Source of the DNA: Rhabdophis nuchalis
Lineage: Eukaryota; Chordata; Lepidosauria; Squamata; Natricidae
Assembly: GCA_039707465.1 (NCBI GenBank)
Contig: CM077643.1
Coordinates: forward strand, 323,335,919 to 323,399,918
DNA: 64,000 bases
Reading direction: 5' to 3'
This document shows positions 1-14,400 of this stretch, one piece after another. Every line of letters begins with the position of its first letter. The stretch's first letter is position 1. A model generated the notes under the pieces. That model was not told the DNA's origin. It did no database searches and saw only the letters and a program-made list of their open reading frames with translations. The position numbers and the translations under genes are program-made.

Positions 1-172
1 GTTCCTCCAGAATTTCTAAAACTCTTGATCACTGCTAAGGCCATTAGCATGTATTGTTATCAATCACTATCATTAGCAAGTCTATGAATTGTTTACATGC
101 TTTGTCATAGAAGTCAAGTAATATTATAAAAATTGTGTCTTCTACCCAGACAAATGTTGAATTGCTATAAGT

Positions 173-265
173 CAGTGTTTCTCAACCTTGGCCACTTGAA
201 GATGTCTGGACTTCCAACTCCCAGAATTCTGGGCATCTTCAAGTGGCCAAGGTTGAGAAACACTG
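173..265. mobile_element. Palindromic hAT-type MITE
   Basis: Ends are CAGTGTTTCTCAACC and its reverse complement. The flanks ctataagt (165-172) and ctataagc (266-273) are an 8-bp duplication with one mismatch, as expected for hAT transposons. The internal ACTTCCAACTCCCAGAATTC is shared with the other copies here. Confidence 0.8.
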
Positions 266-1100
266 CTATAAGCAGTCAACATAGCCAGAGAGGAAATTTA
301 GCCCACACAATTGTCTCTCTTAAGGAAAGGCTAACTTTAGACTGATCTTAAATTTATATAACAGAAGTCCCAGTTCCTCATTATCTTGTTTATTTTTTAG
401 AATCAAAGCAATCAAGCAGCCAAAGATGCACGTACAGTATATGAAATCCATGTCTTAGCTTAAGCAGATAAAAATGTAGGCAGTGAAATCTTCTCCTGAG
501 TCAACACATCACTTTGCCTATTAATTTTTTTTATATAGTCTGGCTTTATTAGTTTTAAAAATATTTTTCTCCCGAAAATCATTCTAAAAGGATAAACCAT
601 TCCTTGTAATTTAAGAATATTCCACAAGTTCCTATGTTCCTTTGGAGTTGTAAGTTGCTTTACAAAGAAGTACTACAAAGCAGATTTGTCAATATGGACA
701 ATACATCTCCTTACAATACCCAAAGTGTCTTCTGCCACATTCAATCTGTGGCATACCAAGCTACCATAGGAACTCATTAAAGAAAAAATTTTCCCTGCTT
801 TCTGCCATGAGCTCGACAAATGGTAGTAGTAGGTTTATTACATTTAAAAAACCCAACACAAATAGAGCAAATAAGCCATTTGATGAAATTTCCCCACCCC
901 AACGTCTCTGTAATTCAGTATCTCCTGCTGCATCCATTTTCAAATCATATTAAAATTTCTAACTTCTAGTGGTTTTTTTCCCCATCAACAGCAAAATAAC
1001 GATTTAAAAATTTAGACATAATAGTATATCTGTTAGGATATTCAGCCTTATATTGGGTTGACAATATATATGAGCCTATGTTCCTAAGGTGCTATGTAGC

Positions 1101-1495
1101 TGTAAGAACTGTCTTAAATCCTGATTGGCTGTGCTGATTGGCTCTACCATAAAGGAAGCTCAGAATCACAGTCCATCCCTTTTCGATTCCCTGTGCTGAG
1201 GAGCTGAAGCTGTGAAGAAGGAGGAGAATTTGTTTTGCATCACTGTGAGATAACTCTGTTTGATGAAGGACTGTTGTTATTGTTTTTGAGAAGTTAGTCT
1301 CACTGGTCGGAAGAAGTATTTTAGTTGCTACAAAGTAAAAACTAATTTCTTACTATCACTGTTTTAGAGTTTGTTTGTGGTTAAAGCAACGTATCTCTTT
1401 ACTGTCCGGTGAATTACACTATTCCGCATTTATTTGCTAACAGTGGTTAAGGGACCAGAGTTGTAACACTGGTTCTGAACCCAGAGTTGCTAACA
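1101..1495 (+). mobile_element. Possible solo LTR
   Basis: Begins TGTAAG and ends TAACA. Near the start are two CCAAT-type ATTGGCT boxes and a TATA-like ATAAAG, as in an LTR U3 region. No target-site duplication was found, so this is weak. Confidence 0.25.
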
Positions 1496-1908
1496 ATATC
1501 AACAAAATTATCTTAGGTCATAGTTCCCACTTCCAGGTTCCTATATATCAGTTATGCAGGTTTACACTTATCAGGTCTTAAAATATGATCATCCCAAATT
1601 ATAGAAACACATGCAGAATACAAAGGAGGTTTTGCTTTGATAAAATTCCACCCATCATCTAATTGACAGGAAAGGAAAACCTCAGAAGGACAAACTAATG
1701 TAATAATGTGAATAGTTATAGGTGTCTGTGGCTATACACAGGTAAGAATGTTGGCAACAAGGTGTTGCACCCTAATTTATGGGAATGACATGATAACAAT
1801 TCAGTTAAAACTGGTTTTATTTGCATGGAATAAAACGAACTATCTATATAAACAGAGTGATGCAATGAAAGGCAGGAAGATTTATAATTTATTCAGATAC
1901 ACACTTAC

Positions 1909-1970
1909 CAAACATTCCTGCAGTCTTAGCGAGGGATTCTTTATTTACTCTGTAGGTGAATCCATCAATC
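1909..1970 (-). CDS. GNPAT: GNPAT coding exon 15, diverged
   Basis: 62 bases, phase 2 in and phase 1 out, fitting exon 14 exactly. A very strong CT tract precedes CCCTAG, and the donor is GTAAGT. It reads [20 protein letters not shown]. Spaced matches to human IFNVNEPATTKLEEMLG (V-N, K, M-L/F-G) support homology, but identity is low. Confidence 0.7.
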
Positions 1971-4900
1971 CTAGGGGTGGAAGTGAGAAGGGAAAGAGAA
2001 AGAATTTGAATGAGGTTCTGTAATATCCAATCTTTATTTGGGGGGAGGGGACTATGAATTCCCTATTCTGAGCATGTAACAACATTAAACTTATTAATCA
2101 TGCCAACAGTGCAAAAATTTCCAGACATTAAATGCTGAAGGACATCATTTAGCACATTGATAGAACTGGCAATGCTTCTTACTGTTTGAAACTTAGACCT
2201 TTATTATCTTTTAAAAAGAAAAGTAACAACCATAACTAAATTTTAATCTGGGGGATAGTTGTTAATTTATTATCTAAAAAAACAAATAGCACATATAAAA
2301 CATTTATCTTCTAAACTATTTTATGATGTCATCAGAATCCATGCCACGCTTGTTTGTATGGTTCAGGTCAAGTATTGATGTTGTCATTAGTTTAACTATG
2401 CAAAATAATTAGATCAATGTATTTTATTTCTCTATTAAATTTTATTTATTTATTAAATGTCTATGACTCTTGTTTACCCTATGAAGTGGTTCTAGAAACA
2501 CTAAAAACTTTGAAGAGCAGTAGATTTTCTTATAAGGCATATGCTAATGCCATATAATAACATTTGTTAGTCTTAAAAATGAAATAAGATGTTTTGTGTT
2601 ACCATAGGTTAATATAACTTTTCTACAATACTTGCTTCTGGTATGCCTTTGGCCACAATACTTTGTAAATGTAGCTCAGCCTGCAGAAGGTATTAAGCAA
2701 TTAATTCACCATAGGCAACATTTGCTATCTGATTTAAGGGTTTAGAATACCCTATCCGTTGTTCAGGTCATTTTGATATTGCCTGCCAATGCAATATTGC
2801 TCCAAACTCTATGGGGAATAAACACATCAAGTCTCTGAATGTTGTCCTTCACGTCATCATTATACATTTGTCAAATAATGGATATCTGATCTTATACTAT
2901 GAGTCATGCAATGCATATTTAAGTGTTTGCTCTGGCTTTCAAATGAGGACCACTGAAGAGAGTTGCCACTTTTCCTGACATGGAATTCCCAGATCCTCTA
3001 CTACATCTGGTATTCCAGATTGTGGTAGCAACAGTAGTGGTAGAGTTTACAGGAACTTTCCAGCAGTTCTCTTAAATATTTCAGTTTCAATCCAATTTAT
3101 TAGATGTGTAACCATACTTATAGGTACAAGAACACCAGCTTCTACACCATGCCTACTCCTACATACCCAAGTCCTAAGAAGGTATATTCTTATGGATGTT
3201 GCCATGGTTTTGCCTTTAGTGCCAAAATGGTTGTGACTTTTTCCCCCATGATACAAACCAGGCTATAGGAGAATTGGCCAGAAGAAGCAAGCCCCTCCTT
3301 ACTGCAGTTTAAGATGGGGCGTAAAACCTTATTCACACAATCTTTTAATGGTTTATTGGAACTTTTATATTTTTTTATTAAAGTTTGAATAATCATTTTC
3401 ATGGGTACTTGATTGTACATTACGCACTCAGACACAAAGGGATCAAATGAATATAAATCTTTAGAAAAAAAATAAACATATACAAACTTGCTAGCTACCG
3501 CATTTTTCGGAGTATAAGACATACTGGAGTATAAGACGCACCCTGGTTTTGAAGAGGCAATTTTTTTTAAAAAAAAGTAGGTAGGTAGATAGAGGGAGAG
3601 AAATACAGTAGGTGGGTAGGGAGAGAGAGAGAGTAGGTAGGTAGATAGGTAGGTAGATAAAGGGATAGAGAGAGAGAGAGAAATACAGTAGATAGGTAGG
3701 GAGAGAGAGAGTAGGTAGGTTGATAAGTAGAGGGCTAAAGGGAAAATAGAGAAGAGAGAGAGAAATACAGTAGATAGGGAAAGAGAGACAGTAGGTAGGT
3801 AGGTAGGTAGATGTTTCCATGTGCTGGAGAAGGAAATCGCTGTAGCACCTAAAACTTTGTTTCTGCTGGGACAGCACTTGATCAATATAATTCTCATCAG
3901 CCACTCAAATTAAACAGCTTTCTGAAAGGAACAAAAAGGTTTTGAACTCTGCAAACCTCCCCAAAAGGGCCCGTTTTTTGCAAAAATAGGTCCGTTTTTT
4001 TCAAATAAAAGGCATGAATAGCCTTAGAGGGGGGCTTGCAGAGTGCTCCTGGGGGGTTGGGAGACAAAAAAGAGCAGAAAATGGCCCATTTTCTTGTCAA
4101 ATAAATTGCATGCATAGCCCTATGGAGGCTTATAGAGTGCTCCTGGGGGGGGGGGGGGGGCAAAAAACAGCCTGTTTTATGCTCATTTCTGACCTCCCCA
4201 GCCCCTCTGAAAGCCTCTGCACAACCATTTTATTTATTTATTTATTTAATTTCTATACCGCCCTTCTCCCTTTCGGGACTCAGGGCGGTGTACAGCCAGA
4301 ATAAAAATAATAATACAGAATTTAAAAAACAGTATTAAAAAGAAAATATTTTGGTGAAGGGGGCGGGGCTTCAGGAGGCAAAAAATGTGTATTCGATGTA
4401 TAAGACGCACCCAGATTTTCAGCCTCTTTTTAGAGGAAAAAAGGTGCGTCTTATACTTTGAAAAATATGGTAATCTTCTCTGTGGTCAGTATATGGTACT
4501 GCAAAATATAATGTCTCCAAAACTGGGTGGAAAGTGAGAACAGGACAAAAAAAGATCCCTTCATGGGCAAATTTTTAAGGTATTTCTAAGGTATTTTTAG
4601 CACATTTTAATGTATTTGATGTTTTCTATTGTTGTTTTTATTGTTGCCTGTTCACCGCCCTGAGTCCCGGAAGTGAGAAGGGCGGTATAACAATCTAATA
4701 AATAAATAAATAAATAAATAAATAAAAGAATGATTTTATGATTTTAGCTACAGCTCTAGGGGACCTGGCCAAGGACCATACTAGAGTTCCAGATATATAC
4801 TCACGTTTTCATTCTGGTCACCATGCCTAGTCGCACAAAAGCAGCCAAACCATTTTTCTGCATATCCGAAGACAGGACCTCATAACTCTGAGTGCTCCCT

Positions 4901-7900
4901 AAACAGGAGGAATGGGGACAATGAAAAATCCCGCCCTTCTATTTAAAGAGCTAACATCAGTATAGCACGGCAATGTTCAAATCCCACACCTGTCTCCAGA
5001 AGCTGGGAAGCAAGGCTTCGGACTCCAAATACAAAGTGCTTCTCAGTAAAGGCTTCATTTGTTTCATTAAAAAGGTATTTGCAGATTATCTAAAAAAAAA
5101 CACATTTAAATTGATGTTACATTGGTGTTACTAAGCTCATCACAAAATAGCCACTGTTCTTTTTACGGGAAGGTAGGCATACAACAAAACGGAAAACATT
5201 TGAGCTGAAAATACTTCCACATATTTGAAAGAGTTGAAGTTGGTGATTAAGAGCTACAGTATTATTATTTTTAAACATATTCCCAATAAAAAAATATTTT
5301 TCTTCTTCTTTGAATGGAAATTTTCCCATACCTCAATCTGTTTCTGGAAATGTTACGTCACAAAGCACTTTGTAAACTGCCTGCGTCATGAGTAATATAA
5401 GGATAAGTTAAAAAAAAGCCAGAAAGACCGATAGGAAGAGGACTGGTAAGACAATTTCAGCCCTTCCATTTAATATTCATTTCACTGCATCATGGATGCA
5501 CTGTAATCCTATAATATAATAATGCTCAATTACATCTAAAATATCAGCTTAGTGAGGTGATGCAATCTTACATAAAAGGGTGTGCATGTTTCATTTTCCT
5601 TTGAACATATCTGTGCTAATCAATTAGAGCACATTGGTAATACTAAAGTTGCCTCGCTTAAATTAGAAAAATGGTGGTAATGGAGGGAAAAGGTTATCAT
5701 TCAAGGAATCAACTTAAAATTTAACCTTTAAAGCCCCAAACAGCTTCAAATAGGGCACATGGTATTGGGTGTTAAGCTCCAAACCTAGACAGCACAGCAT
5801 GAAATTGTGAGAATTAAAGACTCAGCCATCTGAAAAGTAACAAAACTTCCTGCTCTCATTTGAACATATTGTAAATCAAGGTTATCACTTGGGGGGCCTT
5901 CTTCAGGTGCCTTGGCCATCATAAATTACATAGAAGGAAAGGAAGCAGAAAGGCTTTTCCATGGCATTGCCCTCAACTCTTCCCCAGGGAAATTCATATT
6001 TCTCTCCTAACTTGATGAAGTGTAATTGCTGGGCAAATATCTCGTTACTTGCCAGATGTTTAACCCAATGCTAGGTATAATATTTTCACCTTCTTTTGTT
6101 CATTTCTTGCTTATCCGTAAAACTCTGCAACCTTGTTTTCAAGATGGGACTTTGAGATTCTTCATTTTTATGCTCAGAAAGCATATTTGTATTACAGACA
6201 CAATAACTATTGGAATTAGGAGACAATATATTTACAACAAAAGTTAAAGATAGAAGCTCAGCATTGACATGTAATATTTATTATCCCAACAATAAAGATG
6301 ACCACTAGTGAAAAGAATGTTGAAAAACCCATACCTGGTAACCTTCCACAAATGGTTTAAACATCTCACTCAAGAAAGTAATTACTGTATTTCCTTTCTC
6401 TGTAACAAAGATTTGCTGTGGTGTGTCTTGAATGGCTCCACATTTTGTAAGCAAGAAACAACCTTCTTCAAAATCCTAGAGATTAAATAAATCTGTTATT
6501 TATTTTAGTGGCTGTAAACTCAAATGTAACATCTATAATTTGTTCTAATGTCAAACAATATGAAGAGTGTAAAAAACAAATCTACGGATCATGTTAACAC
6601 ATCAATATTTTTTATTAAAGTCCAGAGTCATGTGACAGCGAGATGGATGGATGGATGGATAGACAGATGGAGAAACCAACCAACCAACCAACAAATGTAT
6701 GTTACTTAAGTAACTGCAGGGAGGTTGGGAAATCAGGAATCTAATCCTGAAAATCAATAGCAGCATTTACTGTTCTGAGAGTCCAGCTACCTCATGTACT
6801 CGAAACCAGGGGTCTCCAAACTTGGCAACTTTAAGACTTGTAGACTTCAACTCCCAGAATCCCTCAGCAGCATAGTGATTGGAGAATTCTGGGAGTTGAA
6901 GTCCATGCACTTTTAAAGATGTCAAACTTGAGAAAACACTGCTCTAACCTATCATAAACAAAGCCAAGCTGTCCATATGAGTCAAGATGATATGGTGGAA
7001 ATAGAATCCAATTATAGATCTCTAAATGAAAACCTGCTTTTCAAGATAAAAGACATTAGACCTGATATGCACCCAGACTAATACAGTCCTTTTGACAGAA
7101 GATATTTGTGGGGGGTTTTTAATTTTAATTTCTGTCTCACTTCTGCTAGGGCAGGGGTCTGCAAAGTCGGCTCTTTTAAGACTGGTGGACTTCAACTCCC
7201 AGAGTTCCCCAGCCAGCATAGCTGGCTGGGGAATTCTGGGAGTTGAAGTCCACCAGTCTTAAAAGAGCCGACTTTGCAGACCCCTGTGCTAGGGTATTGA
7301 ACAATTTCTAAACATGAAATGGAAATGCAATTTACTGTACATAGGTACTTCCAGTTTGCCACACAACCCCATTTCTATACTCAGATTACACACACTTTGA
7401 ATAATGGTTACACCATGTGTGTATGTATATATGTGTGTGTGTACATACATATATACATATATACATACATACATACATACATACATACATACATACATAC
7501 ATACATACACAACTATATTCTAACAGCATCTTAAAGACTAACCAAGCCATTGTGGGCATGATTTGATATATTTGTATGAGGAAATTTAATTACAGTATTA
7601 AAAAATAATCTCCCAAACTCAGCAATGCAATGTGCATTTCACACGACATGAAGAATTTATATTTGTTTGTTTCTTTATTTTACCTGGCTTATAAACTACA
7701 CCAATCCCAAATGATTCTGAACAACCTTAATAAACTGTGTTAAACGGACAATACATGTTCTAATAAAATGGCAGGAACATCAAATCATAAAAATAGCAAT
7801 ATATTGAAACAGAGAGGACTTTAATCTGATTTAGAGTCTAAATCTAATCTAATCTAAGAACACAGAGATTCAATACAAAGATGAAACCTTCCAATCAGAA

Positions 7901-10900
7901 TGAATATGAACTACTTTCCAAAGTGGGCTGGCAACAAAAAAAAAATAGTTTGCAGACAGATAAGACATTCCTGGCCTCAATGGCACCTACGTCATCCATC
8001 CCCTTGAGGGGAAGGACAAAGAGAGAAAGGGAGAGGGAGAGAATTCCTATGTGCCTGCTAACTGAAGATAGAAGACTTCCTATAACTATGAGCAAGGTTC
8101 TGGTTCAGAAAACTTGTTGGTAAATAACTAGTTACAAGTTCAGATATCAAACTACATTTTCTAGCAGACCTCAGCACTAGCTAAGTTGGACTGTTGAAAG
8201 TTGTAGTGCAGTTGTAGGTTCTCAACTCCTGCTTAAGCGATAAATAATGTACATCACTAAGAATCCTCCCAAGTATTTATTTTCTAGCTTCAGTGGTAGC
8301 TGCGACTGTTTTATAGCCAATTATTTATAGTGTAATCTTCAGTTGTAGCTATTTCTCAACCTTGGCGACTTTAAGTCCTGTGGACTTCAACTCCCAGCTG
8401 TGCTGGCTGGGGGATTCTGGGAGTTGAAGTCCACAGGACTTAAAGTCGCCAAGGTTGAGAAACACTGCTCTACAACATTCTTCTTTCCCAGTTAATATTG
8501 ATTGAAGAATTATAACCTGGAATGCATCTGACCTAATTGGAACAACCTGATTGCGGGGCGGAAATCAACTCCAGAAAGGCAGGACCTCATATGCCCCATC
8601 CTTTCCAATACAATTTCAGGATAGTTACTGAGGGCCTTTCCTGCAGCTTTGAATGATTACAGATGATCAGTTCAGCAAACCATTGCTTATCTGAAACAAG
8701 TCCATTTTAATCCAAAATATAACCAACCAGCTGTACCCGGCCACGCGTGGCTGTGTCCCAATCTGGTTAAATGGCCAACCAATCTGTGTGTAGATCTACA
8801 CCTGCACACACAAACATGTACACACAACCACCGTATAATTCCCAACCTATTTACCTACTGTATTTCTCCCTCTCTCTATCCCGTTACCTACCTACCTACT
8901 GTATTTCTCCCTCTCTCTATCCCTCTACCTACCTACCTATATTTCTCTCTCTCTCTATCCACCTACCTACCTACCTTATTTTTCTCTCTCTCTCTCTATC
9001 CCTCTACCGACCTACCTACCTACTGTATTTCTCCCTCTCTCTATCTCTCTACCTACCTCTTGGGACCAAAAATGGGCCACATGGGAGTGTGCCACCCCCC
9101 ATGCCTAGTTTGGGGCCTAGTAGGTGTCCATGCAGCCTCCTGAGACCAAAAATGGGCCACCTGGGAGTGTGCCACCCCCGCGCCTTGTTTTGGGCCTAGT
9201 GGGCCTCCATGCAGTCCCTTGGGACCAAAAATGGGCCACAGGGAGTGCACCATGTGTGAGGGAACATTGGAGGCTTATTTGGTTGCTGAGGAAACGACCA
9301 TTAGAAATGTGAGGGGCGTGTGCTTGACACATCATAAGAAGCAGCCGGGTTGGAGGAGCTTAAGGGAGAAAAATAACTGAGAAGTGCGGTACTTTTACAT
9401 TTGTGCTGCTTGCACATGGCAGAGGTGTGTCAGCCACACAATCTGTACATATGATTTTTACTCCCTTTCTTAGCAACATTGTGTGAAATTTGGTGGCGAT
9501 CAGTGCAGTACTTTCTGAGATTAGCGATTTTGCACAAACTATTTTAAATTTTTATTCATATAGATGAGAATAGTTTCCTTTAACCAGCTGCAATTAAGAA
9601 TATTCACAAAGTTTGGATGTTAGTAGAAGATTAATTTTTCATTTCCTCTACATTTTTATTGATACGCTTTCTGTGTCCATTACAATTTAAACCACAGGTG
9701 GTCACGCTTTTTACATATATTTGCAGCCCCCTCTGGGCAGAAAGGGTTTAGTTGGTAGCCTTTTTCTACTGGTTTTGGAGACAGGAGGGAGCTAAAGGAA
9801 CAAAGTAAATCTCATGGAAGTTTAATCATCCTGTTTTGTATGTTTGTTTTTCTAAAACTTGTAGAAAAATCATATAGCTGAAAATCAGCACTGTAATCAA
9901 GGAATGCTCTGGAATCATCGTCATTATCAGAATAATTGTTCTTACAGAACACACCCACCCCGATTTCTAGAATTCTGGGTCTTCCATTGGCAGTTTTGCT
10001 CCCAACTGCTCTTTCAAACAAGCACAGTTTTTTCAGTGCAGAAAAGAAGGAGTTGATCAAGAGTTTTCCGTATCAAAATTAGAAACAAAGGGTGCATGGA
10101 ACTTGAAATGAACTTGAGCATTTTGGAACTGAACACTCTGTGCTGCTTTGAGGATTCTTGAAATATTATATTGAGACAAGATGAGGTGCCTTTTCAACCT
10201 GAAGAGGCAGAGTAATAGAATTACACCACAATGTCACAGTTGTGAATTGGCTTATGCAAGAGTAAAGTGAAGGACCCTTATGGCCCAGTAATCACACATG
10301 GGCTGAAGCGACCTCTCCTTAAGAAAAGAAAAAAACAAAAAAGCAACCAAACTAGATTAAGTGGCTGTGCATGTACTTTTCTGCCAACCTATTCATTATG
10401 GTTTTTCTCTGGATCAAAATGGGTGTGAATTAAATGCGGCAAGGCCTCAAATCCAAGCAGTGGGCAGAAGAGGCAACACCCGTAGGATAAGGAAATGAAA
10501 AGGGGCAGTGGAAGGTCCCCAGATTTGCGACAAAAATGAAGAAAAAGAGCACAGATAAGCAGCAAGAAAATTACAAAAACGAGAAGATTACAGAGATGGT
10601 AGAGGGCATGTAGGAAGGAAGTCTTAGGGGGACAGGAATTTTACTCCACCCAATTAAAATGATCCTGAAAACAGATGACCTCTTGGTTCTTTTTTGTTTC
10701 CATTTTCTAATCTTTTAAATATTTTCCTATTTAAAACTACTATTATCAGTGAAGCAATTAGGTTACCTGAAAAACACTCACTCTTAATTGGGATATCAAT
10801 GTAAACAAAATAATTCGGGGATGACTGGACAAAGGTTTATTTAATCCAAAGAATATTAAAAAATTTACCGATGGATAACGATTTTTTTCAAGTGGTTAAA

Positions 10901-11451
10901 ATAAAGGAGAAGGTATTTGGATGGCGGTTGCGAATTGCAAAATTTTATCTTCAGACTGTTTTGAGTCTGAAATTTTATGAAATGTGTCCCATCTGCAGAA
11001 CTGCTGGTTCAACTGAGAAACTAAAAACTTAGTGATCTGGAAATGCTTTGAGCTTGAAATTCAGTGTTTGTAAGTTTGGATCAGCTTTGTTTCAAACTCA
11101 AAATACTCAAAGTAGGGTAGTTTTCATAGAAAAGTACATCAAAAAGGTTTTTTTAGACAACCCCCCCCCCCCCCCCACACACACACACCAGTGTAGGAAA
11201 CTGTCCCTAGTCTGTCCCTCTAACTGTCTCAAGTAAGTCATGACAAATTCCTTCCAATATTAAGAACTCAAGAATTAGCAGTTTACCTTCAGAGATATTC
11301 CAGGAAAGAAGATAAATTCTTCAGAAAAAACATCACGCCAGAATGAAAACTGATTATAGACCTCCTCTGGAAAACATAATTTTTTTATGAGTAAGACCTT
11401 TCTTCAGATAATTTTGCTATTAAAAGATAAATGTAAAAGATACAATTTAAT

Positions 11452-11492
<41 letters not shown>

Positions 11493-14400
11493 TGCACAGT
11501 GGAATCATTGCTCGATAAATGAAAATGTGCACATTGTGGACATAATTTGGAAATGCACTTCGAGGCTTCTCTTGCATGAACCCACTGAAATTATTAAGAA
11601 TTCCAGAGAAACAAGGTCGTTCCAATGGCAAACAATGAAAATAACATTTCCAGCTATCTACTATCTCCAGCAAACAGCTGCTGCAGAATTATGTTTTGAT
11701 GAATAAAGGATTCATCAAAGCAGAATGGAATCATGGCTACAGCTGCACAGGAATTATTCCAATTGAATCTACAAGGCTTAGACCTACTTCAGCCCAGAGC
11801 CCCAATTAGCCAGGCTATGGGAAGAGTATCTGTGGACCATAAAACCCTATCGATGCTACAAGATTCAAACTTGCACCCAAGCTTCATATTTTACTTAGGC
11901 TAAATTAATATGTGTGCCTAATGGATGCTAAGGCTTGCTAAAATGGTTTCCTGGACACAATTGATTTGATACCATTTATTCACTTGCAGAATAAAAAGAA
12001 CAAAAAGATGATTGTGTCTCACTGTATTCTCCTACTATTGGAATTAATAGCCCAACAGATTTATTTCCCCCTCTTCCTGCAAATCTCCCATCTGCTACAG
12101 AGGTTTTAAGAGATCCACCAAAGAAGATCTAGGGCCGTGTTGGTGAACCTATGGCACGGGTGCCACGCGGAACCATTTCTTAGGGCACGCGAGGTGTTGC
12201 CCTGTCAGCACTAGCGCACTTGTGTGTGTTGACCAGCTGATTAAGGCCTTCTTTTGAGGCTGTTTTTCGCCCTCTGGAGGCTTCAGGGAAGCTCCTGAAG
12301 CCTCTGGAGGTGGGGAGGAGAGGCTGTTTCCACCCTCCCCAGGCTCCTAGAAAGCCTCTGGAGCCTGGGGAGGGCAAAAAAAGCACGCCAAAAGCAGGGG
12401 GCGCGCATAGCATTATGGGCGCGAGCCAAAAAAGGTTAGCCATCACTGATCTAGGGTGAAAGACAAGATTTCCTCAGAAAGTAACTGAGCTCAAATCTAT
12501 TTACAAAGTATTGGTTAGCTCATAGGTTTAAAAGAAGATTTCTATGTGGAAAAGCTTCTTTATAGTTATTCACAAAACATGCTTATCTAGGTGTGCCTGT
12601 ATTCTCTCCATGCTTTGAGCTCTTGGGCCCAGGACTATTAAATACAAGTATATTTATACTTGTATATAAATACAAGTATATATAAGTACATATAGTATTA
12701 AAATTCAATGTTTGTCTATTTAGTGACATGCAATTTATCAATTGAGCTTATCTGTGGTTTACTGTCAGCTTTGTAATTATAATAGAGAAGTGAAATTACC
12801 TTTTCTGGAACTGTGCGTGATTTGCAATGCAATTGCTACAAGAGCTGGTCGCACAAAGATATTAAGCAACTGATTCCTATAGGACGCACACAGGAGGCTG
12901 GAGAAGGCTCGCCTAAACACCGGGTCCTCTGTAGTAACAAATCCCATTTCTTTGTCATTGAGGATCACTTCTCCATTGACCAAGCTGGCAATGTTGGAAT
13001 GCAACGCCAAGGCGGATTTTACAGCTTTGCTGGCACAAAGATTATCTAACAACAATAGACAAATGCAAAGGAGCATCAGTGCCTACAAAGTTTAGCTTTC
13101 TGCTTTACTATGAAAATAAATTGGTAGGGCCTTTCTGAGCCTTTCGGGGAAGTTCTCGGGGTTGGAGGGGGGGGGTGTTGAAAAAAATGTCCAAAAGACC
13201 CAGCTTGAAGGAGCTACTCTGTTGTTATTAGCCTTTAAAAAAAACTTATCAAAGAATGAAGAAATAAAGGGAAAAAACAACAGCCAAGACTTCTGGCTAA
13301 AGTTTTTTTCCCCTCAAGTTTCCAAACTTTAAAATGAGGATTTATCCAAACAAGCATATTCTTTGCTGTTGCTGGCAGATAAGGGGAATGACATTTTCAG
13401 CTCAAGTGGTCAATGTGTAAGGAGGTGGGGGTTTTTTTGTTTTTTTTTTAAAGAAAAGCTTCCCAGACTTTATATTAGTTAATACATTTTGGAAGCAGCT
13501 AAATCACCTCTTGCGAAATCTACAAAAGTGCAAGGAGGAAAATCAAAGGCAAACCTAGGAGAAAACCTATAACAAATACAGGCAAAACTAGAAAGAAGAA
13601 CCACATTTTTTTACATGGGAGGAAGGTGTCTGAACTAGGAACTTGCTCATAAAATAATAATGATTTCCCCTTACCAGTCCAAACGACCAACAAGTACAAC
13701 AGCAATTTCCTGCCCTCAGCAGCTTGCAAAAATATTTACAATATTTTATGGCAAACTAGTGAAAAAGAACAAAATACCCCAAAAGAACTGCAATTAATCA
13801 TCAGGAAAAACAGGAATTGAGGAAGATTTGTCCTCTTCCCAAGTAATATTAATTCTCACTTTCAAAACCATATTGTAATGACAAACTGAAATGGGCTTAT
13901 TGGGAGGTTGCTTAAGTTGCTTAAACTTGGCAGACTACTTTTTTAAAAAATGATTTATAAAACATTTTAAAAACTTATTTATAATGTGTCTTTCTACTTT
14001 TAAATGATAATATTTTATACATAATTGAAAGTCAAATCAGCTACTGAACAAATAAATTAATAAATTGGATAAATTAATCAAATCTTATCTCTATTGGGAT
14101 TTTCACTAAGACATGACTCAATTTTGGTGCAGTGGTTAAGGTGCTAGGTTAGAAACTAGGAGACCATGAGTTCCAGTTCTTCCTTAGGCACAGAAATTCC
14201 CTAGGTGACTTCAGGCCAGTCCTTTTCTCTCAGCTCAACCCACCTCATGGGGTTGCGGGGAAAATAACAGACGGGTACATAATTAGCAACTGTACCATAT
14301 ATGGTACTCAAACTGTACCATATAAAGATAGGATTTAAATTTACTAACTCTTTTTTTTTAAAGTACAAAAAGTTCCTTACTCTCCATGATAGTCAGACAA

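Larger units (their letters stand above)
1..1908. other. Downstream of GNPAT exon 15
   Basis: Apart from the small MITE at 173-265 and the possible LTR at 1101-1495, I see nothing recognisable. The missing last GNPAT exon could lie here or left of the window. Confidence 0.5.

Noticed and set aside
673..780. Short minus-strand frame ending SAL that fits the exon 15 phase
   Set aside because: Poor acceptor, no similarity to the GNPAT tail, and SAL is not a standard peroxisomal signal.
1364..1401. Possible last GNPAT exon ending in NKL before a stop (minus strand)
   Set aside because: Phase fits and NKL resembles a PTS1, but the acceptor lacks a CT tract and the region looks like part of an LTR. 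Too weak without transcript data.
3190..3904. 235- and 137-codon frames rich in Ser, Leu, Tyr and Pro
   Set aside because: They translate the GGTAGGTAGA repeat on the minus strand; low-complexity and repetitive, not genes.
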